Origin: Labia minor
Taxonomy: Eukaryota > Arthropoda > Insecta > Dermaptera > Spongiphoridae
Reading direction: 5' to 3'
Length of the DNA stretch: 64,000 nucleotides
Assembly: GCA_963082975.1 (NCBI GenBank)
Contig: OY720345.1
Coordinates: 7,590,491-7,654,490 of the forward strand
Under the pieces are notes generated by a model. The model ran no database searches, had not been told where the DNA came from, and worked only from the letters and a program-made list of their open reading frames with translations. Shown piece by piece: positions 54,427 to 64,000 of this stretch (positions within the stretch are counted from its first letter, which is position 1; the number at the start of each line of letters is the position of its first letter). The position numbers and the translations under genes were made by a program.

Positions 54427-55836
54427 AAATTATGTATATATTTATATAAGTATATATTTTCTTTATGAAATTTGTTGATTTTATTATCTAAAATTATGTA
54501 AGTATTTACTTAATTTTAGAATCGTAATTGTCATCTTATAATTAATATAATTCAGAATTTTAGTTTGTAGTTGGTAGTGGTTTTGTGTGTGCCTTTACTA
54601 CTGCACATCATATTTATTGAGGAAAAATAATATAATTTTTTAAAAAGATTCATTTTTCTATTTTTCATTGTTTTTAACTGAGATTGGTAAATTTCGATAC
54701 TAAAGAGTAGTAATTTTTCAATCATAACTACATTCCTTTTCTTAATCACTATTGTTAAAGTTAATCAGACTTTACTGTGTATCGTAGATAGAAAATCAAA
54801 AACTTTTCCTTCATACGTAGAACAATGATAATAATAAACCATTAAACGTAAAAATAATAAACCAAAAGATAAAACCAAATAGTATCATATGCTGCCGACG
54901 GCATAAAACTCTTATAAAATTATTAACTTTATTCAAATCGTCGTAAAAATTTTATTTATTTTTTTTTCAATATTTAATAATAACAAAAGAAAATTTTAAA
55001 ACAATGAAGTTAGTAACCAATTAATAATTTTGACAATTTGTAACTAATTTCATAATGTTTCAGACATCACATACATACGACGGAGATTATAGATGTATAT
55101 TGATTAATATAATTAATATATACGTCAATATTAATATTCAATAGAATTTTTATTTTTATTTTATAATCTTAAATCTCGCCAATATTCGAATTAATTAAAA
55201 TTTATAATTTAAAAAAAAATATCAATAATAAATTGAAAATTAAGTATATAATGAATATGTAATATTAAATATTTATATTTTTTTTATTCTATAAAATTAT
55301 TTATTATAATGCATTATTGACAGACAAATTAATATGAAAATAAATAAATAATATCAATTATTATAAATAAAAAAATATATATTAAATTATTATATATTGT
55401 ATATCTTGATTTGAAATGATTTTGATTTAAATTTCCATTTATTCTGAGAAGATAGTAATGATGATTTTATTTCTCTCAACCATGAAATTATTAATTATTA
55501 ATATTTAAAGAGAATAAATACACCCCTTCAACACTATACTAAAATTAAATTTTCAAACTTAATCTCATCCGACACTTTCTCTGTTAATTTTTTAATTAAA
55601 TTTCACACTAAAAAAATAAAGAGGTAAAATTATAAGAATTAATAATCATGAAAAAAAAGAAACAGACATTTACGTAATTTTTATTTTCATATATAAATTT
55701 ATATAAAAAAATTCCAAAATAACTTATCTATTGAAATTTTACTCATTATTATAATATGTACGTATTATAAATTTTGATGGAAAAATAAAAGAAATGTACA
55801 TTTAAATAGAAGCCCTTTTAATTATTATTTCCCATT
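54427..55836. other. AT-rich DNA, no feature seen
   Basis: No recognised repeat or gene in about 1.4 kb. Confidence 0.5.
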
Positions 55837-56173
55837 ACTATAATCGAGGAGGTAAGAGTTGGTGCATGAGGAGTGGCGGCCAGGGGAGGCGGGGCTACCC
55901 CCTCCTTCTAGAGTAATGTCTTCCACACACAGTCTTCTACTCTCTCAAACGTTCCTGGTGATAAAAAAAGTAATTTTCACAAAGATTTTTATTTTATTTT
56001 ATTTTATTTTTTTTTTTGGAATTAGACATCTTGAGATTCAACCACCCCTTACAATATTTATCGAGGTTAGGTTAGGTTAAGTTTTGTAGGAATGGTAGGA
56101 GCAAACGCGTGAACAGCGTAGGCCGAGAGTGGGGGTCGACCCATGTACCAACTCTTACCTCCTCGACTATAGT
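55837..56173. mobile_element. Inverted-repeat element with GAGGAGGTAAGAG ends
   Basis: ACTATAATCGAGGAGGTAAG at the left and ACTATAGTCGAGGAGGTAAG inverted at the right belong to about 30 bp of terminal repeat with two or three mismatches. The 337-bp body is GC-richer at both sides and has a T-run in the middle. TTAGG-like units (GGTTAGGTTAGGTTAAG) lie at 56067-56083. No clear target duplication is seen. Confidence 0.75.
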
Positions 56174-56521
56174 TTTATTAAAATAAACATTATTCAAATT
56201 GAATAATAGACAATTTTATTTTTCTTTTATTATTTTTCTTATGTCTTATAAGTTTATAATATTTTGCATATAAAATGTTTTAATAAAATTATTTAATTCT
56301 ACATATATAATATTTAGATATTTTCTCTTATTAATGATTTAATATTTTATAATTATTATTTTCCAAATTTCCTATCATTTCGTTAATTAATTGAATACAA
56401 TTTTTTTTCCGGATATATCATCCATTTATTTGAAATGTAATCCTTTGCTCTAATATTCATAAATTGTTATTGATAGATTTCATATTGGTTTCTATTAAAT
56501 ATTCAAAATGGATCAATGGAG

Positions 56522-56573
<52 letters not shown>

Positions 56574-57134
56574 ACCAAAAAGCAAAGGGTTAACGTTTAT
56601 AAAATAAAAAAAAAGATCTATATAATATTTATTCTATTAAAAAACGTCATATAAATTCTGTTGTTTTAATTTTCAAAGGATGAATATTATTAATTTTTTT
56701 TTTCAATGCTCGAGAGGGTTATTTGATTTGAAAAATGGATATTTGAATGGTGTAAATTGTAAGGTAGCAAGTTTGAATTCCCAAGTGTGGGAGGAGAGCG
56801 TTTGCATGATCCACAGATTGCTCTATTGATTAATTAGAGAAGTATTCTCTTTCTCGTCCAAGATATAATTGAGAGAGGAGTGGTGATTAGAGAGGAGGAG
56901 GATTATTGAGGAGGGGGATACAAAAAAAAAACAACAACAATAAATATTGTACGAGGCACAGGGGAATTTAGCATAAAATTGATTTCAACTAAAATAATAC
57001 AGTTTTGTTAAAGGGTGGTTGTGAGGGATGAGAGAGACAGAGAGAGAGAGTAAAGAGGAGGTTAAAGGGGAGTCTCAGGGAGTAGGGGTTTGTGAGTTGT
57101 AAATAATTGATATGAGTATATATATATATATATA
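56174..57134. other. AT-rich DNA with a long (TA)n
   Basis: (TA)n of about 48 bp at 56524-56571. A repeat-free, GA-rich part at 56700-57100 has no coding signs. Confidence 0.55.
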
Positions 57135-57430
57135 TATATTGAATGCCTCCAAGCGTTCTAGCAGCTATACTACTCTCCATGCCATTGTGGCTATTATATT
57201 GGCTACAATGTTGTTTTGGAGGTTGGTTGTTTTGGGTAGGAGTGGGTGGAGTTGAGGGGTTAGTCAACATATATGCGCATACAAACCAAGTCTGTTTACG
57301 GCACGCATTGCGTCAATTAATATGATTAAATATTTAAGATCAGCCCGCGCTCGGTTTACGTCACTCACAATCGTTGCCCACCTGGCCATGTCGATAAAGC
57401 GCCACTTCCCAATTTTCAAGAAAGAAAGGG
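57135..57430. other. GC-richer repeat-free island
   Basis: CTCCAAGCGTTCTAGCAGC, GCACGCATTGCGTCAATTA and CAGCCCGCGCTCGGTTTACG stand out from the AT background and match no repeat here. Open frames on both strands overlap and are not convincing. It is a good candidate for a conserved non-coding or genic host segment. Confidence 0.4.
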
Positions 57431-57921
57431 CTTGTTGAGTTGAATTCTTTTTTTTTTTTTTGTTTTTTTTTTTTGCTTCTTTTTTGCCTTCCCGGTTGGT
57501 TTTTTTGCAAGATGAAAAAAAGAATGGGAACTTACTTCTTAAATCTCCAAAGAGTCAATCAGTTCATGTTTATAACGAAATAGGAAAAGATTTTTACAAA
57601 AAAAAAAAAAAAAAAAAACAAACTTTGCAATTGAATTGTTTGTGTGCTTTGCTTGCCGAACAAGATGTTTGTTTCAAAATAGATATGAAAGTTTTTTATA
57701 CTAAGACAAAATAAAAACAAAAAGAAAGAAATCAAATGAAAAGATTTCATAAATTAAATAACTAAAATTTTAAATTAAGCGTTAATATACCTCTTTTTTT
57801 TAAATAAAGTAATCTCTCTTTAATATAAAGTATATATATATATATATATATAGTAAATTCGAAATTCCTGCCTATATTTATATTAACTTGAAATTAGAAA
57901 ATATAAAAATTAGAAAATTTA
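57431..57921. other. Poly-T and poly-A bounded stretch
   Basis: 57446-57475 is a T-run with single changes and 57597-57618 an A-run. The 84-codon frame between and through the A-run has a poly-Lys stretch and no domain. Confidence 0.4.
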
Positions 57922-58095
57922 TAAGGGAATTTTGTAAATAAAACCACATATTGATATTTGTTATTGTAAATTTATTACAAAAAAAATACACATATTATTT
58001 TTTATGTGTATTTTTTATATGTATTTTTTGTATTTTTTTGAATAAATTTACAATAACAAATATCAATGTGTGGTTTTATTTACAAAATTCCCTTA
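57922..58095. mobile_element. Foldback element with 55-bp arms
   Basis: Arms 57922-57976 and 58041-58095 are near-perfect inverted copies that open with TAAGGGAATTTTGTAAATAA. The 64-bp loop holds further short inversions (acacat...atgtgt). It is a MITE-like or foldback element with no coding role. The 68-codon frame through it is not a gene. Confidence 0.85.
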
Positions 58096-58194
58096 CAAAT
58101 AAAAACAGCCACCAAAGCTTTAATCATTTAATTAAAAATTTTTATAAATTAAGATGATTTTTTGTTAACCAAAATTTATAAAAAAAAAGGTTTT

Positions 58195-58420
58195 TGTCTG
58201 CACATTGCTCTGAATTTAAAATTTTTTTGCATATCTTCGCGTTTCAGGACCTCTAGAATCCAAAAATGATTTTAGAATTTTTCATGTCTGTCTGTCCGGA
58301 AATTGTGAGGTTATAAAGTCAAAATCGGCTGAACCGATTACCATGAAATTACATCATAATATACTTATCAAAGTAAATAGAAGTACTTTGAACATAGGCT
58401 ATGTATTATATCAATAACCT
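58195..58420 (+). repeat. GTCT-containing fragment, Helentron-like
   Basis: CATGTCTGTCTGTCCGG (58284) is followed by CGGCTGAACCGATTACCATG, the same order as the GTCY run and CGGCTCAACGGATTTTGATG of family G. The ends are not visible. A distant relative is likely. Confidence 0.45.
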
Positions 58421-58527
58421 CAGAAATTAATTTTTAAAATTTCATAATATACTACATGTTGTCATACAGCGCCTTATTGATTTATTACCGACAGTGAATA
58501 TAAAATTAATAATTCTACCAATGGGTG

Positions 58528-58912
58528 TGTGGTATTTGAGAATAGGATTCTTCGAAGCATTTATGGGCCAAAGAAAGATGAGCTCACTGGGGAATGACGA
58601 GGAATTGCACAACCTCTATGCATTTCCAGACATAGGTTAAGGTTATAAAATCGAGAAGGCTGCGGTGGGCAGAACACGTGGCTAGAATGGGAGAGGAAAG
58701 AATGGCGGAAAATATATTGGTGGGGAGACCGAGATGGAAACGTCGGCTTGGAAGACCAAGGACGCGGTGGGCGCCGTGAGAGAGATGGGAGAGGGTAGGA
58801 GTTGGATGGTTGTGGCGTTGTGGTGTTCAGAATAGAAATACTTGGAGGGGTGTGGTTGCTGCGGCCAAGAACTTTCGAGTTCCGTAGAGCCACTGAGATA
58901 GATAAATAGATC
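58528..58912 (+). pseudogene. LINE 3'-end copy (5'-truncated)
   Basis: It starts at the RILRSIYGPKKDEL position, shows RRLRWAEHVARMGEERMAEN and RPRTRW pieces, has a deletion before GRDVREMG and a small duplication near 58815, and ends AAAKNFRVP, stop and GAGCCACTGAGATAGATAAA. Not functional. Confidence 0.85.
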
Positions 58913-59654
58913 AGAATATTTTTTTAAATTTTCCTATAATAGATACGAGATTAAAAGTTATTTAATAATGTAGAGAAAGGTTGCACGTATACTGGGTAAA
59001 ATTTTGAGATATAATTCATCAATATAAAATACATTAGGAAATTTATTTATTTTAATATTTATCAATGTATCTTTTGTATTCTTTCCTTATGAATGTCATA
59101 TTTCAAATATTAAAATTTTTATTTTATTATTTTACTATTAAAAATTAATTCATTTATTTTTATTTTATTTTTTTTTTATAATTATAATTATCTTTATGTA
59201 TGAGGTTAATATCTTATAAGGTGAAAAAAGGTAAAAATTCTACATTAATATTCACTGTCGAAATTGATCCAGCTATTCTTGTTGTTATCTTTATTATTAT
59301 CCTTATTATTCAATAAATATCTAAAAATGATATGTTCTTATATAAAGTTAATTTGAATCCTTAAAGAAAATTCATTGATCCTTGTGAGAGTTCTTATGAT
59401 TAATATGGCATTAATGTCTATTAAAACCAACAAAATGAAACTTTTATAATTAAGTTATGAGCACTAAATCAACTTTATTTATATGTTTGGATGGTTAATA
59501 ACCTTAGATAAATTATTAATGAAACTTTTAAATAGAGATATATTTATAAATTATTTTAACCTGTACAATATTTTAAAGTTGTTTTGATATTTTAGAATTT
59601 TATTTTATTTTTTTTTATACTGGATAATAATGTCATGATTGTATATATATAGTC
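58913..59654. other. AT-rich DNA, no feature seen
   Basis: Nothing recognised. Confidence 0.5.
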
Positions 59655-59835
59655 TCGGGCTGTTGTCCAGTGCGGACGTGTACCAGTCTCAGGATTACCC
59701 AGGATTCTTTGGAGCTCCACAGCAACGCAGTAAGTACAAAAAAACCCAACCTATCAACCCAAAATCCCGATATTAACCCTTGGTCACACAGACTAAGACC
59801 CAGAATCCCAAAAATATTCCCACAACAGACTGCTA
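59655..59835 (+). other. GC-richer segment, possible exon or old element
   Basis: One plus-strand frame stays open from about 59643 to the TAG at 59843 (GCCPVRTCTSLRITQDSLEL, then a Pro/Asn/Ser-rich part), without a start codon. The base composition is unlike its surroundings and GCAGTAAGTA at 59728 resembles a splice donor. I recognise no domain. Confidence 0.25.
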
Positions 59836-60044
59836 AACTCTAGTGATCTACGTGAAAAGAAGTTTTTGGCGCCACCATGCGAATGCTGCAGTAACTAATT
59901 GAAAAAAAAAATCTGACTTGTGTGTTTGGCCTTTGCAAAGGCATAAACACAACACACACACAAGCCCGATTTTTTATTATATTTTCGAATGCCAGCATAA
60001 CCAGATGGCGCCAAAAACTTTGTTTCACGGAGAACAATAGAGTT
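59836..60044. mobile_element. TA-flanked MITE with 38-40 bp inverted repeats
   Basis: Arms start AACTCTAGTGATCTACGTGA on the left and AACTCTATTGTTCTCCGTGA inverted on the right, and both continue to GTTTTTGGCGCCA. TA lies on each side. The loop has a second palindrome around TTTGGCCTTTGCAAAGGC and (CA)n, so nearly all 209 bp fold back. Tc1/mariner-type MITE by its TA flank. Confidence 0.8.
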
Positions 60045-61190
60045 TAGGGGGATGATTCCCACCTAAATAATCTCTTGAAAATGGCGCCAAAATGGGTGCC
60101 GAAATGTCGAGAAAATATCTCACAAAAATACGTGATTATATCCCTGATAAATCTGATAGTAATAATAACAATAACATTCACGGAAATCTAAACCAACATA
60201 TATATATATTTTTATATATATATACAATCATATATATATATATATATATTTACTTTACTTTATGTAAATAAATATTTAGATCGTCTATTTTTGAAGTTTA
60301 GTGTAAAAACTATTTATTTACAACCTTTTAATATAAATTTAGAAAAGAAAAGAAAGAAGTCCTAGGGAAGTAGATTGAATAAAAAATTGATTCCTCAAAT
60401 CAACTGATTCCCTGCCCAGTTTCATTTTAAAGATTTATTATTGTAAAAGAACATAGGTAGATACATAGAATGTACATAGGTACACCATGAGAATGACAAA
60501 CTCAATAAAGGGATGCACCAATTATCAAAATTAATAATATCATTCGTTATATATATGTTTGATATAACAGTGGAAGAATAGAGTGGAGTATGGAAAGTAA
60601 TCCCTTTGAATCAAATTACAAAAAAAAATTCTTTTATCTTTATGAACTAAACCAATGAAAAAGAAATTAATTTTATTGAATTGAATGAGCTTTTAGGCTG
60701 ACTTTGCTGTTTGTTGTTTTATTATTTATTTATTTTCTATTTGATATTCTCAATTTATCTATTTATTTCTAAAAGCTCTCAAGCAATAGTTGTGAATGTG
60801 GTAAAGAATATTCTCTTTGTATTATTATTATTATTATTATTATCTTGAAAGTATAAAGTAAGTTCAGGAATATGTCTTTGAATGATATTAATCCAAATAT
60901 TAATAAAAGTTAATTAAATTTTCTAATTCTTCTTAACTAAAAGTAAAAAACAAAAAACAAAGAGTGACTTAACAAAATTAATTAATAGAAATGATATCAA
61001 AAATTCTAGTCATAAGAATAGAGAACAGATTTTTTTTAAGTTAAAAAGTAATAAACAAAATTAAAATTAATATTTTAAAATATGTTTTTGGTTTAAAAGT
61101 AAATTTATTAATGTGTTATCATTATTAAATTCTATAAAATTAATTATGAGCAAATAATAAAAAATATTTTTTGTAGAGATAAATTTCATT
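60045..61190. other. AT-rich DNA with small microsatellites
   Basis: A short GC-richer tail (60045-60120, with ATGGCGCCAAAATGGGTGCC), TA tracts at 60200-60250 and (ATT)n at 60824-60842. Confidence 0.5.
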
Positions 61191-61311
61191 TTTACTATCT
61201 CGCCAGACACGAAAATTTTCGATGTCGAGATTTTGATGTTTTTATACGTTTTAAAGGTCCCTGAGTCATTTTCACTAAGGTTGAGAAAAATGTCTCTCTC
61301 TGTATGTATAA

Positions 61312-61345
<34 letters not shown>

Positions 61346-61785
61346 AGACAAGATTACGCAAAAACGGTTTCCGGGCATTATTCAAAGTAGTTTTCTATCA
61401 ACTTTTGAGAAATGTAGCTCATCCAGAAGAGGGTCATTACCTACAACGTTTAGATTTTTTTTCCTCTAAAGTGCTCGTAAAAATAAAGATATATGTTTGA
61501 TAGTTTTACACATGATTAAAAATTGTATAAAACTGCTATATATAGAATTTCAGCTTGATAGAATCGCTGAAAGTGCCGGAATTAATTTTTTAACACTGCA
61601 AATCACGCGCCAGCACGTGACGTGGTGCCATCAACAAAGAGCCAAACAAGGGCTGGTTTAATAAATATTATTTATTAATTTTAATTTATAATTTATAATT
61701 AATTAAATTTAATTTAAATATAATATATTATGTTATTTAATCCAATTCAAATTGCGAGATAGTCGGGTGGAGACACTCCAGCTTA
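61191..61785 (+). mobile_element. Family F element, copy 11, near complete
   Basis: TTTTTACTATCTCGCCAGAC opens the element (the GTATTGCGATC block is lost). A TA/TG microsatellite lies at 61310-61344, then the core with a small deletion after AAAAACGGTTT, CACGTGACGTGGTGCC, linker, mirror motif, hairpin GGGTGGAGACACTCC and CCAGCTTATT. Confidence 0.92.
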
Positions 61786-62210
61786 TTAATGAAAGAAAAT
61801 AGATAAGAAATATTAAATAAAACTTTTAAATCCAATCATAATAAATTATTTCAAACATTTGGAAATAATTTATCTATTATATTATTTTTATATTTTTATT
61901 TGTAAATATCTTATAATCTTTTAATGACAGCAGTATAGTTAATTTAATAACAAAGAGAGGAATTAGCTATATTTGATTTTAAAACCAAAAGTATATTATA
62001 TTTTTTTTAAGAATTCACAATTGTAACCGAAAATGCCAAAAAGAAAATGAGATATAATAAGAGAAACGAAAACACTTAGAGGCTGATGAAATGTTTAAGA
62101 AGTCAAGGATTTTAAATCTTATTGTTTCATTTGCAACAACAACAATAACAACAAAAGTATTTACGAATAAAAACGTTTTCTATTTACTTTTATTCCTTTC
62201 CCATAAGCAC
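61786..62210. other. AT-rich DNA, no feature seen
   Basis: Nothing recognised. Confidence 0.5.
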
Positions 62211-62787
62211 TAAGTACCGGGACCCCGAGCCTCGGCTCGGTACTTAAGTTAAAAAAAATGATTCATTATTATTGGATTTGGCTGGTAATATTAATACCTG
62301 GGACACCGAGCTCTCGCTCTACCCTTTAAAAAATATTGATACACAATTCTTTAATTATTTATTACAATTATTAAATGTTACACATTTGCATCAATCTGAT
62401 TAAAATTAATGAACTTGTGCTCCTCAATAATACATAAATATATAATATATAGGTACATATATTTTTTTTCTATAGTGTTTTTTTGAAAAACTGTTTAGCG
62501 CCCCAAGTGGTTATAAAACAAACTAAAGACAAAAAAACGTGCTTTGCAGCTTTTCGGAATTAAAAAAGCAAAATTGGCAGTCGTGGGACTGGCCGACAGA
62601 AGTGAAAACTTCTGCGTAAGAAATTTTAAAACAGACGAAATTCGCGCTATTTCACGAGAAAGATGAATTTCATATGCATGTATATATATATAACTTATAT
62701 ATTATTTTAAACATATATTTTAAACAAATTTGTAACTTATATTTATATATATATAAATACACAACTTTGTTTAAAATATTGCAATAC

Positions 62788-62938
62788 GAACTGTTTTATA
62801 ATTCTTATCTCTAACATAAAATATATATTTATTATGTGAAGTTCATTTCGTATAATTTTGATTATATATGTATATATGAAATGAACTTTACATAATAAAT
62901 ATATATTTATATGTTAGAGATAATTTATAAAACAGTTC
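62788..62938. repeat. Large palindrome, 61-62 bp arms
   Basis: Arms 62788-62849 and 62878-62938 are inverted copies with a few mismatches (GAACTGTTTTATAA ... GTTCATTTC). The spacer is a 28-bp AT stretch. It lies inside family H copy 6. Confidence 0.85.
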
Positions 62939-63477
62939 TAATGACAATTCAAATTTCGCGCTCTGTTATAAGAAATTTGAAAGCAGATGGTTTCATGGTG
63001 TTGGTCACGATCACGCGAGTTCTATACTTTTTCCCCATCCCGCAAAAGTGCTCAACGCCGCTAAAGAAGTTTTCACTTCAAAAATTATTTAATATTTGGA
63101 AATATATCTGACTTATAGAAAAAATGAATATTAATTAAAGAAAGAAATAGTTTTTAAAATATCCTGAATAATATGTAACAATTTTCAAGATAGAAATTTA
63201 TTACAATATTACAATTATTAACTGTTGCATCATTGCATCAATCTGATTAAAATGAATGGAACTTCGGGTACTCAATAATAATAAATAAAATAATATTAAT
63301 AAATATATTGAATAATATTTTATTGAAAAAATATTAAAACTTATAAAACTATCTAAAACTTTATTAATAAAAGAACAATGAATAAATAAATATAGAATAG
63401 TAATTTATTAAAAAGTAAACAATAGATAAAAAGAAAAAAAAATAACAAAATCATTATTTTCATTTTTAAATAACGAT

Positions 63478-63545
63478 TCACCCGGCGAGTTTCGAACCGA
63501 CGAAATCCACTCGTTAAAACATCAGTCCAACCGCTGGACTATATG
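63478..63545 (-). other. tRNA-like segment inside family H copy 6
   Basis: On the minus strand TAGTCCAGCGGTTGGACT fits a D-arm with box A (stem GTCC/GGAC) and GGTTCGAAACT fits a box B about 35 bp later. The anticodon and acceptor stems do not close. It is homologous to 21312-21375. Likely a decayed tRNA or pol III promoter. Confidence 0.5.
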
Positions 63546-63813
63546 TATTTAGATAAAAAATTGTCATTTTTTTACTGTCTTAGCAGGCAGTATTAAAAAT
63601 TTTGACGTTTTCCATATAATATATAATTTTCAATTAAGAAATTAATAATGAAGCTGTATGTTTCAAGAGATATCATCAATAAAACTTAATTTTTCTTTAT
63701 AAATACTATATCTAGTGTGAATTTGAAAAAAATCGTTAGAGCGGTTTTTGAGAACCATGATATATAGATAAATACATATATACAATTTTAGCTAGCATAA
63801 TAAGATAAGATAA

Positions 63814-64000
63814 ATGTGGTCTTTAAACATACAAATTGTAAATATTCAAAATAAACAAAAAAAAAAAAAATAATAATAATAATAATAATAATTTATATAG
63901 GTAATTTTAAACAGATATGTAATTAATTCAGTAAGAGCCAAAATCTAAAAAAAAAAAGAATTTAAATAAATTTTCATAATTATATTTATCTGAATGTAAT
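63814..64000. other. AT-rich DNA with (AAT)n
   Basis: An A-run at 63858-63871 runs into (AAT)n at 63872-63892. Nothing else was seen to the window end. Confidence 0.6.

Larger units (their letters stand above)
62211..63813 (-). mobile_element. Family H element, long copy 6
   Basis: On the minus strand the left end is TATCTTATCTTATTATGCTAG near 63813, followed by AAACCGCTCTAACGATTTTT, a tRNA-like segment, and at 62215-62300 the GGTATTAATATTACCAGCC block with hairpin CCGAGCCGAGGCTCGG and GGTACTTAG. A block around GCATCAATCTGATTAAAAT occurs twice (about 62388 and 63235). It brackets a stretch with a 62-bp palindrome that the 20.7-kb copy lacks. Confidence 0.78.

Noticed and set aside
63478-63545. 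Functional tRNA gene
   Set aside because: Box words fit, but the anticodon and acceptor stems do not pair and it sits in a repeat.
1-64000. Bacterial, organellar or viral origin of the window
   Set aside because: SINEs, LINEs, hAT MITEs with 8-bp duplications and the very low coding density point to a nuclear eukaryotic genome. No viral gene order was seen.

Overview
The window reads as a gene-poor, very AT-rich stretch of an arthropod nuclear genome, most likely an insect. The evidence is the mix of element types: mariner, Tc1 and IS630-like transposons, hAT miniature elements with 8-bp target duplications, a TTAA-flanked piggyBac-type miniature element, two tRNA-derived SINE families, 5'-truncated LINE fragments and many Helentron/DINE-1-like repeats. 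Long (TA)n tracts, poly-A/T runs and no long open frames fit the same picture. I cannot name the species. I found no host exon, rRNA, functional tRNA, CRISPR array or bacterial-type operon that I could support. The only protein-like sequence is transposase or reverse transcriptase, and nearly all of it is broken.

Layout: 0.6-7.4 kb holds a short palindromic element, an old mariner relic, a nest of three hAT elements (3.5-4.35 kb), another hAT element and a deleted mariner. 7.6-17.4 kb holds a SINE, a three-level nest (HINE > hAT > pogo-like MITE), a Helentron-like element followed by a LINE piece, an IS630-like relic, a hAT-like element, a second SINE with a 13-bp duplication, and a LINE inserted into another repeat. 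18-24 kb holds a Tc1 pseudogene, an 83-bp TTAA element, the longest palindrome-ended repeat (family H) and a full-length dead mariner. 24-40 kb holds LINE, SINE and HINE copies, an IS630/mariner chimera, and a hAT element carrying an inverted pair of HINEs. 41-64 kb holds a deleted mariner, a SINE split by a hAT element, a composite hAT, a hAT split by a HINE, several foldback elements and a 1.6-kb family H copy with an inner palindrome and a tRNA-like segment. My tally of assigned intervals is about 30 kb, a little under half the window.

The main pattern is a group of three repeat families, called F, G and H here. F and G share the layout of Helentron-associated elements: a T-run plus a short motif at the 5' end, a microsatellite in the body, the inverse of the 5' motif near the 3' end, and then a GC-richer hairpin. 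F, G and some H copies stop at a CTTAT(T)- or AACTTATT-like end. One F copy sits inside a hAT element at a T|T site with no target duplication. These families are repeatedly involved in nested insertions, tandem 3'-end duplication and possible capture of LINE sequence. A few GC-richer, repeat-free islands (about 33.9-34.4, 47.5-47.8, 53.0-53.2, 57.1-57.4 and 59.65-59.83 kb) are the best candidates for conserved host regulatory or genic sequence.
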